DNA of 6,793 nucleotides from Hyphomicrobiales bacterium (GCA_012032065.1 JAAURV010000171.1:1-6793), one strand, 5' to 3'. Shown: positions 1 through 6,793, counted from the first letter of the stretch. A program made the numbers and translations. Notes: generated by a model from the sequence alone, not told the origin.

Positions 1-796
1 ATGTATACCTTCAGGGGTGATCCGATTTGGCGGGGCGTCTTCGATATCGTTGTCCAACCTACTGCCCGGCTGATGCCGGTGTGGACTGGGAACAGCCGAT
101 TGCCGCCCGGACGAACGGCCGCTCCCGCAGGCGCATGGAAGGTGCACTTTGAGGGTCAAGACTTTGATGACGAACTACCATTACAGGCTTTGATATATCG
201 TGACGAAGTCATCTACGGGTATCGCCGGAGGGGACGGCAAGCGTATTTCGAAGACCCAGCCGATTGGCGATTTGACCCTGCAAATGGCAAGGAGGTTGAA
301 TTCGACTACGAGGAGAATAACTCGGTGCCTGAGAGTATTGTCAAGCGGCGCGGAATGATTAGCGGAATTGCAACAGGGAGTGAAACCGTTGTTGTCGGAG
401 GGCTCTACGGCCGGGAGCTTGAAGTTGAGAAACATTCCGATGGCGGCCCTGTCGGAATAGCGCCGGGCGCCAACATTCCCCACCGCACCGGCCCGGATGC
501 CCTCGCGATTAGCGATGACTCGCGGACTCATCTCGGCGTTCTTGCGGCAGGATCGAGCAGCGGGTCGGCGGTTGTGATGAACGGAACGAGCGTTGCCGCA
601 CCCATGGTTACCCGCGAGATCGTGAAATTTATGCAAATAGGGGAAGGGCAGCCGCAGCGAAATCCAGGCGCTCGCGATTGGCGAGGAAGGCAGGAATCCG
701 CAGTGGCCTCAATTCGGCCCAGACTTCTACTATGGATCGGGCCGGATCACGGCGCGGGACCGGAGCCGTCCGCGGCGGATCGATCCGGACATGTGA
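1..796 (+). CDS. S8 (subtilisin-like) serine peptidase, C-terminal part, frameshifted
   Basis: This is the C-terminal portion of a subtilase. The catalytic serine motif NGTSVAAP is at residues 194-201 counted from base 1, with nucleophile S197 (codon 589-591). The preceding stretch GPDALAISDD...GVLAAG (residues 164-184) is typical of an alphaproteobacterial S8 group. The catalytic Asp and His lie upstream of the window, so the ATG at base 1 is probably internal. Frame 1 stays open to 819, but after about residue 214 its sequence no longer resembles the family. Frame 2, readable only after the TAG at 638-640, gives EIQALAIGEEGRNPQWPQFG, then FYYGSGRI and RRIDPDM, stopping at 794-796. GSGRI matches the usual end of this group. 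Removing one G from the G4 run at 640-643 joins the two frames. The protein probably hydrolyses peptide bonds; its substrate and location cannot be told. It is convergent with ctrA. Confidence 0.8.
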
Positions 797-824
797 TCGA
801 GGCAGAACGGTGCCCCTGAAAACA

Positions 825-850
825 GAATGGCCGGGCGAGCCCGGCCATTC
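825..850 (-). terminator. Perfect hairpin, shared intrinsic terminator of ctrA and the S8 gene
   Basis: GAATGGCCGGGC (825-836) and GCCCGGCCATTC (839-850) are exact reverse complements around GA, giving a 12-bp GC-rich stem. Read on the minus strand, the stem lies 23 nt past the ctrA stop and is followed by CTGTTTTC, a short U-tract, so it fits an intrinsic terminator for ctrA. Read on the plus strand, it is 28 nt past the frame-corrected S8 stop and is followed by only two T residues, so termination in that direction would be weaker. Confidence 0.75.
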
Positions 851-873
851 TTCGAGACATTTCGGCTTTGCAA

Positions 874-1587
<714 letters not shown>

Positions 1588-1671
1588 GCGTATCCCCTTG
1601 TCTGCCGGCTCCTGACGGAGTCCATCCTTCACCGCGCGCCTCATGCAACCGCCCGCGCGCGCTACAAACCG

Positions 1672-1708
1672 TTAACGCTGCTTGTTAAGATAGGCGGGGA
1701 AAGGTTAA
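1672..1708. promoter_or_regulatory. Cluster of three TTAA half-sites upstream of ctrA
   Basis: TTAA occurs at 1672-1675, 1685-1688 and 1705-1708, with the first and third inside GTTAAC. TTAA is the CtrA half-site, but the gaps here are 9 and 16 nt, not the canonical 7. Autoregulation of ctrA is known in Caulobacter, so these 85-121 bp upstream of the start are plausible low-affinity or half-site binding positions. This is inference only. Confidence 0.25.
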
Positions 1709-1793
1709 CAAAACCTAATCCTGGCCCACGCAATTCCGACTAACTCACCGCAATTTCGCGGTTTCCGGTCCGATTGTGGCCTTGCGGCAAGCT

Positions 1794-1808
1794 TTTACCC
1801 CACCTTAA
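1794..1808. promoter_or_regulatory. CtrA-box-like element
   Basis: TTTA (1794-1797), seven bases, then TTAA (1805-1808) match the CtrA box TTAA-N7-TTAA at 7 of 8 defined positions with the correct spacing. It lies 118 bp upstream of the fliJ-like start and about 207 bp upstream of the ctrA start, so it could serve either promoter. One mismatch in a short AT-rich motif is not rare by chance. Confidence 0.4.
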
Positions 1809-1840
1809 GCTTACCGGTTCATCATGGCCAATTGCGCCCG

Positions 1841-1870
1841 GAATCTCCTGCGTAGTTGATTCGACGAATC
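1841..1870. promoter_or_regulatory. Cluster of three GANTC (CcrM-type) methylation sites
   Basis: GAATC at 1841-1845, GATTC at 1858-1862 and GAATC at 1866-1870 lie within 30 bp, while GANTC is expected about once per 256 bp in random sequence. In alphaproteobacteria CcrM methylates the adenine in GANTC, and the methylation state of promoters such as ctrA P1 times transcription through the cell cycle. The cluster ends 56 bp before the fliJ-like start. Confidence 0.5.
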
Positions 1871-1871
1871 A
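1857..1871. repeat. 15-bp palindrome containing two GANTC sites
   Basis: TGATTCGACGAATCA is a perfect inverted repeat with 7-bp arms around a single central base (1864). Its two arms carry two of the three clustered GANTC sites in mirror orientation. It could be an operator for a dimeric regulator, but no known consensus was recognised. Confidence 0.5.
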
Positions 1872-1926
1872 TGAAAAGGGGGAGTTCGGGCCTCAATCCG
1901 TTTGTTTGCGTTTAGTGAGGATTTGC

Positions 1927-2318
1927 ATGCGTTCCCGCGAAACTCTTGTCCGGCTTCACCGCTTCCGCACCGAAGATAAGCGCCGCCAGGCGGCGGATAT
2001 CGAAGCGATGATCGCCGACCTTCTGAAAAGTTCGACGAACTCGATGGGCACGTCAAGTTCGAGGAAGGGCGGAGCGGCGTCACCGATCCCAATCATTTCA
2101 ACTACTCGATGGCTGCCAAGGCCGCGCGTACGCGGCGCGACAACCTGATGAAGTCGATCGCGGATTTGCGCGACCAGCATGAGGCCGCATTGGCGGCGCT
2201 GGCCGACGAAGAGGCGGAGCTTCGCAAGGTCGAGCTGCTGATGGAGAAGGAAAGCGCCATGGTGCAGACCGCACTTCCCGTGGCGCATGGCGAAAACGGC
2301 TTCGCTCACGCGCGCTGA
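1927..2318 (+). CDS. fliJ: FliJ-like flagellar export chaperone, frameshifted
   Basis: FliJ is the small coiled-coil component of the flagellar type III export apparatus that works with the ATPase FliI. The first part (MRSRETLVRLHRF...IEAMIADLLK) is in frame 1. The rest (FDELDGHVKFEEG...DPNHFNYSMAAKAARTRRDNL...) is in frame 3 and ends at the TGA 2316-2318. Adding one A to the run at 2026-2029 gives LLKKFDELDG and a continuous 130-residue protein, close to the usual FliJ size. The product is highly charged, with long helical stretches at about 10-48 and 62-115, consistent with the FliJ antiparallel coiled coil. The start is the ATG at 1927, with TGAGGA just upstream. The assignment rests on the overall pattern and the ctrA neighbourhood rather than a strict motif. 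No fliI lies directly upstream. The stop is 2 nt from the stop of the convergent sulfotransferase gene. Confidence 0.75.
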
Positions 2319-2320
2319 CT

Positions 2321-3040
2321 CTAGGATAGCCTGAACGCTCTCAGCTTTTGATAGTATGGCGTCGCTTGCTCCGCGATCCGCGCGAGTGGCGCGGGCAGGG
2401 TAGCGGGGTCTATCGTTTGCGCGCGGAAACCTGTCGAGCGCCAGACGGCCTCATACCAATGCGGAGCCCAGACGCCGTCGAACGGCTTGGGGCCTACGGG
2501 CCATGAAAGCATAGCTTCATCGAAGGAGATTCCGAGACGCGCGCAGAGCGCGGTCAAGGCCTTTCGCGGATCGGCAAGCACATCCTCGGCATCGATGACG
2601 GGTGGCGCTTTGCCTTCGGCATCCGCCACCATGCCGAAGATTTCTGCCTGCTCGACGAAACCGATGGCGCGCAGATCGATATCGCTCCATTTCCTGGCGT
2701 AACTCGCGAGCACGCGTTCGGGCGAGCGGATCAAGAATGCGTTGGCGAGGCCCTTGATCCATGTCCGGTCAAAACCCGGCAGCATGTGATGGGTCATGTG
2801 CTTCTGATAGAAGAGGGGTTTTGAAGCGGGGTTTGTGCACTTCGCGACAAGACTGTCCCAGCTCGTGTCGTTCGCCGCGATGATTTCCTGGCGCATCGGG
2901 TGATCGTTGCCGTGATGGACGAGCGAAAATCCGTAGAAGGGCTCGTCCCATGCCAGACAATCGGCGCGGTTGCCGAAGGAATACATCATGGCTGTCGAAA
3001 TGTTGCGCGGGCCCGACCACATGGCGATGTTTGTGCTCAT
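2321..3040 (-). CDS. Sulfotransferase-family P-loop protein
   Basis: A complete 239-residue protein. The N-terminal MWSGPRNISTAM (residues 7-18) fits the 5'-phosphosulfate-binding loop of PAPS-dependent sulfotransferases. AFLIRSPERVLASY (101-114, with R105 and S113) fits the 3'-phosphate-binding motif. QKHMTHHMLPG (79-89) lies between them. By family knowledge it would transfer sulfate from PAPS to a small-molecule acceptor in the cytoplasm, but many relatives are uncharacterised and the substrate is unknown. No signal peptide or membrane segment is visible. The ATG at 3038-3040 begins 3 nt after the TGA of the aminotransferase gene (3044-3046). There is no strong ribosome-binding site of its own, so translation is probably coupled. 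This pairing suggests that the two proteins act in one pathway. Confidence 0.8.
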   Translation of the reverse strand: MSTNIAMWSGPRNISTAMMYSFGNRADCLAWDEPFYGFSLVHHGNDHPMRQEIIAANDTSWDSLVAKCTNPASKPLFYQKHMTHHMLPGFDRTWIKGLANAFLIRSPERVLASYARKWSDIDLRAIGFVEQAEIFGMVADAEGKAPPVIDAEDVLADPRKALTALCARLGISFDEAMLSWPVGPKPFDGVWAPHWYEAVWRSTGFRAQTIDPATLPAPLARIAEQATPYYQKLRAFRLS

Positions 3041-3043
3041 GAT

Positions 3044-3984
3044 TCAAAGCGTCCGCGTTGACTCGGCCGAAGCGAGCTCTTTGTAGAGCGTGGAAAGTTT
3101 CCGCGACACAGCGCCGGGGCCTTGCCATTCGCCGCGCATCAGGGGATCGCGCATCACGCGGCCATCGATTTCCCGGACCGGCGTCAGCCCGGCGAAGGTG
3201 CCGGTGACGAAGGCTTCATCCGCGCCGTACACGTCATAGAGAGAGAAGGATTTCTCGGAGACGGGAATGCCGTTGTCGCGGCAGAGCCGGATCATGTTGG
3301 CGCGGGTGATGCCCGGAATGCAATACTGTCCGGTCGAGGTCCACACTTCGCCGCGGCGCACGATGAAGAAGTGCGTCGAGTTGCAGGTGGCGACGAAACC
3401 GTGGGGATCGAGCATCAGCGCTTCGTCGGCGCCGCGTCCATGGCCTGGATGCAGGCAGTGATGCAATTCAGCTTCGAGTGCGAATTGAGCTTCTGGTCCT
3501 GGACGTCGGGAAACCCTCGCCGGACGTGAACCGTGTGGAGGCGGAGGCCCTTGTCGAAGGCAGCAGAATCCGGCGTCTTGTATTCGGGGATGATGACGAT
3601 GGTCGGCGGCGAGATGGTGACGCGCGGATCCTGATAGGGCGTCGATTTCACGCCGCGCGTGATCATGAGGCGCACATGCGCGCCGTTCTTCATGCCGTTC
3701 GCATCGATGCAGGCGAACAGGCGCTCCACCAATTGTTCCGGCGTCGGATCGATCTGCATGAAAATCGCCTTGGCGCCTTCGTAGAGGCGTTCGATATGCG
3801 CACGCAGAAACGGCACGCCGCCATTCACCACACGCAAGCCCTCCCACACGCCATCGCCCAGCACGAAGCCCGAGTCGAACACGGACACGACAGCTTCCGC
3901 GCGCGGCACGAGCCTGCCATTGACCGAGATCAGAATGTCCGCGTTGCGGGGATCGGAGCGGCTGTCGTGGATGGATTTGGACAT
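3044..3984 (-). CDS. Class IV PLP-dependent aminotransferase (BCAT / D-amino-acid transaminase-like), frameshifted
   Basis: A fold-type IV aminotransferase, in the family of branched-chain aminotransferases, D-amino-acid transaminases and aminodeoxychorismate lyase. The N-terminal half has SVFDSGFVLGDGVWEGLRV (34-52) and FLRAHIERL (59-67), then KLNSHSKLNCITA with the likely PLP-binding lysine K171. After AMDA (184) the reading frame breaks. The other frame continues GADEALMLDPHGFVATCNST, then CIPGITR, then DEAFVTGTFAGLTPV, and ends at the TGA 3044-3046. Restoring one base at the CC pair 3432-3433 (GCGGCG to GCGGGCG on the coding strand) yields an intact 313-residue enzyme of normal family length. 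The start at 3982-3984 has TAGGATC upstream and lies 14 nt after the GNAT stop. The sequence does not settle which of the three activities it has. If the break is real, the product is truncated shortly after the catalytic lysine and is surely inactive. Confidence 0.85.
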
Positions 3985-3998
3985 GACTCGATCCTAGA

Positions 3999-4529
3999 TC
4001 ATGAACGGGCGCGCGCAAGAGCGGCGTGACGGTGAGGCGGCAATACCAGTCCCTTGGCGGCGGCAAGGCATTCGGGCGCAAGTTCGAGGAAGAGAAGGCG
4101 TTTAGGATCGACCGGGCCTGGCATCAAAAGTTTGCCATCGGGGATGCGCGCGAAGCCAACGCGCGCATAGTACGGCTCATCGCCCACCAGCAACACGATC
4201 CGGTGTCCTTGCGACTTTGCGCGCGAGAGACCCTCGCGCATGAGAGCAAGTCCGATGCCGAGGTTTTGCCGCTGTGGGTGAACCGCGATAGGCCCGAGCA
4301 GGAGTGCCGGAACGTTCCCGGCGAAAATCGGCCAGAACGAAATACAGCCGACAAGGCCGAAGCCGTGTTCGGCCGCGACGAGGGAAAGGCCCGGCACGGC
4401 TGTATTTCCCTCGCGCAGGCGATAGGATGTCTTGGTGCGGCGGGAGAGGCCGAAACTCAGATCGAGAAGATGTTCGATTGATTTGGCATGGCCGGGCGTT
4501 ACATCGGCGAGGGCAAAAGTGGAGGTCAC
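3999..4529 (-). CDS. GNAT family N-acetyltransferase
   Basis: A 176-residue GNAT-fold protein, which would transfer an acetyl group from acetyl-CoA to an amine; the substrate is unknown. The acetyl-CoA-binding motif A is LLLGPIAVHPQRQNLGIGLAL (about 77-97) with the pyrophosphate loop Q88-N-L-G91-I-G93. VLLVGDEPYYARVGF (112-126) is the conserved motif-B region, where the tyrosine pair is typical. The early LLDLSFGLSRRTKTSYRLRE also matches alphaproteobacterial relatives. I chose the GTG at 4527-4529 (VTSTFALADV) because family similarity begins there and AGGAAAG lies upstream. The only in-frame ATG is 138 bp earlier (4665-4667) and would add 46 residues without family character. It is probably co-transcribed with the aminotransferase. 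Confidence 0.82.
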   Translation of the reverse strand: MTSTFALADVTPGHAKSIEHLLDLSFGLSRRTKTSYRLREGNTAVPGLSLVAAEHGFGLVGCISFWPIFAGNVPALLLGPIAVHPQRQNLGIGLALMREGLSRAKSQGHRIVLLVGDEPYYARVGFARIPDGKLLMPGPVDPKRLLFLELAPECLAAAKGLVLPPHRHAALARARS

Positions 4530-4700
4530 GGAGAAAGGCTTTCCTGGCTTGGCTGTTGGCGGACGCGCCGCCTCACTCCTCGAGTGCAAGCCGCGCGCAT
4601 TCAGGCGATGGGGAGCCTGGCGCGTCGTCGCTGGAAGGTAACCTTGGGCGGAGCCATGGCGCGCCATAGACCGCGCGAGGCGCGCCGGTCAAGCCTGCTT
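4530..4700. other. Nudix-GNAT spacer with two GGCGCGCC motifs
   Basis: This 171-bp gap shows no convincing gene. ATGGCGCGCCAT (4656-4667) is a perfect 12-bp palindrome, and a second GGCGCGCC follows at 4679-4686. No U-tract follows, so it is not a clear terminator. A separate promoter for the downstream GNAT-aminotransferase-sulfotransferase unit may lie here, but none could be pinpointed. Confidence 0.35.
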
Positions 4701-5171
4701 TCACCAAAACGGCGAGATCTCCGCTCCGCCAGCGATCTCGGCAAGCCGCCGCTTGGTCCCGTTGGTCGCGTCCTCGGGAATGCTGCTGGTGGCGAAAAAT
4801 CGGGCATCGGCGATCTCCGACGAGGGCTTCCAATCGCCGCGCGTGAAGTTGCGCACGATGAAACAACACACGTGATCCCCCGGAAACTGATGAGACGCAT
4901 CGAAAATTCCGTAAAGCACCGGCGTTTCGAGCGCCTCCACGGCGGCTTCCTCGCGAAGCTCACGGATGGCCGCCGCATAAACCGTTTCGCCGCGTTCAAC
5001 CCCACCTCCGGGAAACTGCCAGCCCGGTGAATAAGAATGACGCACCAAGAGAACCTGGCCTCCGGCATCGAAAACCACTGTGCGGGTGCCGATCGTCAAG
5101 CCGCGAAACTGGCGGTACGCGGGTTGGATAATGGGGCGGGAAAGCGCCTTGAAGAGAAGTTTCTTGATCAT
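4701..5171 (-). CDS. Nudix (NUDIX) hydrolase
   Basis: A 156-residue Nudix protein, which would hydrolyse a nucleoside diphosphate linked to another moiety in a metal-dependent way. The Nudix box runs from G56 to V78 (GGVERGE, then RELREEAAV): G56-x5-E62-x7-R70-E71-L72-x-E74-E75-x-A77-V78. All metal-binding glutamates are present; only the usual Gly at 77 is Ala. It is preceded by VLLVRHSYSPGWQFPGGG (40-57), the typical strand and loop. The N-terminal about 25 residues (basic, KKLLFKALSRPIIQPAYRQF) resemble the lead-in seen in alphaproteobacterial relatives. The start is the ATG at 5169-5171; longer frames run into the divergent ABC gene and are not credible. The ribosome-binding site is weak. 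Substrate specificity cannot be read from the sequence. Confidence 0.88.
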   Translation of the reverse strand: MIKKLLFKALSRPIIQPAYRQFRGLTIGTRTVVFDAGGQVLLVRHSYSPGWQFPGGGVERGETVYAAAIRELREEAAVEALETPVLYGIFDASHQFPGDHVCCFIVRNFTRGDWKPSSEIADARFFATSSIPEDATNGTKRRLAEIAGGAEISPFW

Positions 5172-5280
5172 TGCGGTTGTCTTAACCCTTTGAACGCAGC
5201 GGCGACAAGGCCAGCGCGGGTCTTTCCCCGGCGGCCGCATTTGGCTATCAGTGCCGCCTCGCCATGACCAATCACCCAGG
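5172..5280. promoter_or_regulatory. Divergent promoter region, Nudix / ABC exporter
   Basis: This 109-bp gap separates two divergently read genes and must hold at least one promoter. No clear -35/-10 pair is visible. GGCGGC (5230-5235) and GCCGCC (5253-5258) form a weak 6-bp inverted repeat. A six-codon reading frame (MTNHPG, ATG at 5264) ends with a TGA that overlaps the ABC start as ATGA. Confidence 0.4.
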
Positions 5281-6793
5281 ATGAAGCAGGTTCTCAAGAT
5301 ATTCTTCGGCGCGGAAGACACGCGGCCGTTTCTGGTGCTTCTCTGCCTCATTCTGGCGGGCATCGCGGAGGCTGCGGGCATCAGCACGCTCCTGCCCGCG
5401 GCGACCGCCATCTCGGGCGGGGAAAGCGCGTCGTCTTCGCCCTTCAATGCGACGGTGCGCGGGGCGATCGAAAGTTTCGGCATCGCGCCCAGTTTCGGCA
5501 ATCTGGTGCTTATCATCGTGGCGTTGCTTGTCATCAAGTCGTTGCTGTCATTCGGTGCGCTATCCTATGCCGGACTGACAGCGGCACGGGTTTCCATTGG
5601 ACTTCGGCGCAAGCTCATTCGCGCAATTTTCGACGCGCGCTGGAGATTCTACGCAGATCAAAGCGGCGGGCGCTTCGCCAACGCGGTGAGCAACGATGCC
5701 ACGCGTGCTGGAGACTCCTATCAAGTCGCGGCGCAGACCGTCGCTTACGCGGTGCAGGTCCTGTTCTATTGCGCAATCGCACTGGTCATGGATTGGCGGG
5801 TGGCCATCCTTGGGCTGGCGGCCGGACTCTTTGTAGCGGCGCTCATGAACATTATGATCAGCATATCGAAGCGCGCCGGATACAAGCAGACCGACCGCAC
5901 GTCGGACCTTACAACCTACATGGTCGACATGCTGAACAACATCAAGGCGCTCAAGACCATGGACCGCTACGGCGCCATGCTGGGCGGAATCACACAGCTT
6001 CTAAGAAAACTCAAGAAATCGCTGGTGACGCAGCAACTGGCCCAGCGTGGCCTGACCCACGGCGGCGACATACTTGTCGCGATCATCGTCGGCGGCAGTG
6101 TTTACGCCGCGCATATGTATTTCCGGACACCGCTCGCGGAACTCATGGTGGGCGGCATCGTATTCTTCCAGCTGCTTTCCATCGTGTCGAAACTGCAGCG
6201 ATTCCTGCAGCGGTCGGTGCTGATCGAAAGCGCATACTTGCGGACCATGGAGCTCATATCCTCGGCAGAGGCTCATCGCGAGGACTCCGCGGGCACGAAG
6301 CAGCCTGCAATCGAAAAAGGCTGCCGCTTCGAGAAAGTCAATTTCGCTCACGGCAAGACTCCGGTGATCGCCAATGTCTCCCTGGAGATACCGGTGAATG
6401 CGATCACCGTGTTGCAGGGGCCGTCGGGCGCGGGCAAGACGACGATCATCGATCTGCTGATTGGCCTCAACAAAGCGGACAAGGGCCGCATTTTCATCGG
6501 CGGCGATCCGATCGAGGAGATCGATGTCAAGGCGTGGCGGAAGATGATCGGCTATGTGCCGCAGGATTTGAACCTGCTGCATGCGAGCGTGCGCGACAAC
6601 ATTGCCTTCGGCGATGACAGCATTGACGACGGGAAGGTGATGCGGGCGCTGGACCTCGCTGGCGCTGAAAGTTTTGTGCAGAGCCTTGAAGAAGGCCTCG
6701 ATACCAATGTAGGCGAGCTTGGCGGCAAGCTCTCGGGCGGTCAGCGCCAGCGCATCTCGCTGGCGCGCGCGCTGGCGCACGAGCGCGGCTGTT
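5281..6793 (+). CDS. ABC exporter, fused membrane and ATPase domains, 3'-truncated by the window
   Basis: An open frame of 504 codons runs to the right edge without a stop. The exporter-type transmembrane domain spans about 1-320, with hydrophobic segments near 16-44, 74-98, 152-192 (two helices) and 262-302 (two helices), giving the expected six. The ATPase domain starts near 348. Walker A is GPSGAGKTT (380-388, K386), the Q-loop is YVPQD (Q428) and the ABC signature is LSGGQRQR (484-491). Walker B and the H-loop lie beyond the window. Such half-transporters dimerise in the inner membrane and export lipids, peptides or other compounds using ATP; the substrate is unknown. The start at 5281 is supported by the hydrophobic N-terminus; a GTG at 5251 is an in-frame alternative. 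AGG lies immediately before the ATG, too close for a normal ribosome-binding site. The frame is unbroken. Confidence 0.9.
   Translation, partial: MKQVLKIFFGAEDTRPFLVLLCLILAGIAEAAGISTLLPAATAISGGESASSSPFNATVRGAIESFGIAPSFGNLVLIIVALLVIKSLLSFGALSYAGLTAARVSIGLRRKLIRAIFDARWRFYADQSGGRFANAVSNDATRAGDSYQVAAQTVAYAVQVLFYCAIALVMDWRVAILGLAAGLFVAALMNIMISISKRAGYKQTDRTSDLTTYMVDMLNNIKALKTMDRYGAMLGGITQLLRKLKKSLVTQQLAQRGLTHGGDILVAIIVGGSVYAAHMYFRTPLAELMVGGIVFFQLLSIVSKLQRFLQRSVLIESAYLRTMELISSAEAHREDSAGTKQPAIEKGCRFEKVNFAHGKTPVIANVSLEIPVNAITVLQGPSGAGKTTIIDLLIGLNKADKGRIFIGGDPIEEIDVKAWRKMIGYVPQDLNLLHASVRDNIAFGDDSIDDGKVMRALDLAGAESFVQSLEEGLDTNVGELGGKLSGGQRQRISLARALAHERGC

Larger units (their letters stand above)
1588..1926. 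promoter_or_regulatory. Divergent ctrA / fliJ intergenic regulatory region
   Basis: These 339 bases contain no convincing gene; the open frame running from 1774 into fliJ has no coding character before 1927. The region must hold the promoters of both flanking genes. It contains a TTAA cluster nearer ctrA, one CtrA-box-like element, three GANTC sites near fliJ and a short palindrome, each listed separately. AAGCTT occurs twice, 18 bp apart (1789-1794 and 1807-1812), each followed by ACC with or without two extra T residues. I could not assign -35/-10 elements with confidence. Confidence 0.6.

Noticed and set aside
1774..1795. A sigma-54 flagellar promoter (TGGC near TTGCGGCAAG)
   Set aside because: The required GG and GC dinucleotide elements are not at the correct spacing.
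1774..1926. An N-terminal extension of fliJ or a separate small gene
   Set aside because: The frame is open, but its residues lack FliJ or FliI character, and a good ribosome-binding site precedes the ATG at 1927.
2020..2035. Programmed -1 ribosomal frameshifting in the fliJ-like gene
   Set aside because: The site has only four A residues (CTG AAA AGT) and no X-XXY-YYZ slippery heptamer. Slippage would put the lysine tRNA on GAA, and FliJ is not known to use recoding.
4488..5030. A plus-strand frame opposite the GNAT and Nudix genes
   Set aside because: It is Arg-rich with no domain and overlaps two well-supported minus-strand genes.
5769..6617. A 282-codon plus-strand frame inside the ABC exporter
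   Set aside because: It lies within the exporter gene, whose own frame carries Walker A, Q-loop and signature motifs; the alternative is His/Arg-rich noise.

Overview
The window looks like ordinary chromosomal DNA from a GC-rich alphaproteobacterium. The best evidence is a complete ctrA, the alphaproteobacterial master cell-cycle response regulator. It sits head-to-head with a fliJ-like flagellar export gene, and the interval between them holds a cluster of GANTC (CcrM methylation) sites and a CtrA-box-like element. The CtrA sequence reads most like those of the Rhizobiales and neighbouring orders. That placement is from memory, not from a search.

Layout. 1-796 (+): C-terminal part of a subtilisin-like (S8) serine peptidase, cut at the left edge and frameshifted near 640-643. 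825-850: a perfect 12-bp-stem hairpin between two convergent genes. 874-1587 (-): ctrA. 1588-1926: divergent regulatory interval. 1927-2318 (+): fliJ-like gene, frameshifted at the A-run 2026-2029. 2321-3040 (-): sulfotransferase-family P-loop protein. 3044-3984 (-): class IV PLP aminotransferase, frameshifted at 3432-3433 and linked to the sulfotransferase by only 3 nt. 3999-4529 (-): GNAT N-acetyltransferase. 4701-5171 (-): Nudix hydrolase. 5281-6793 (+): ABC exporter (TMD-NBD fusion), cut at the right edge before Walker B.

How the genes relate. CtrA and FliJ form a familiar cell-cycle/motility neighbourhood, and CtrA-type regulators commonly control flagellar genes. The GNAT, aminotransferase and sulfotransferase genes run in one direction with gaps of 14 and 3 nt and probably share a transcript. 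The Nudix gene lies 171 nt further upstream on the same strand and may have its own promoter. The ABC exporter is divergent from the Nudix gene.

The most noteworthy observation is that three of the eight genes are interrupted by single-base indels, each next to a short homopolymer. In each case, restoring one base joins two convincing halves of a conserved protein. Three such lesions within 2.8 kb, including one in a flagellar gene, point first to sequence error in a draft or metagenomic assembly, and second to real gene decay. I see no convincing novel defence, mobile or RNA-based system here.
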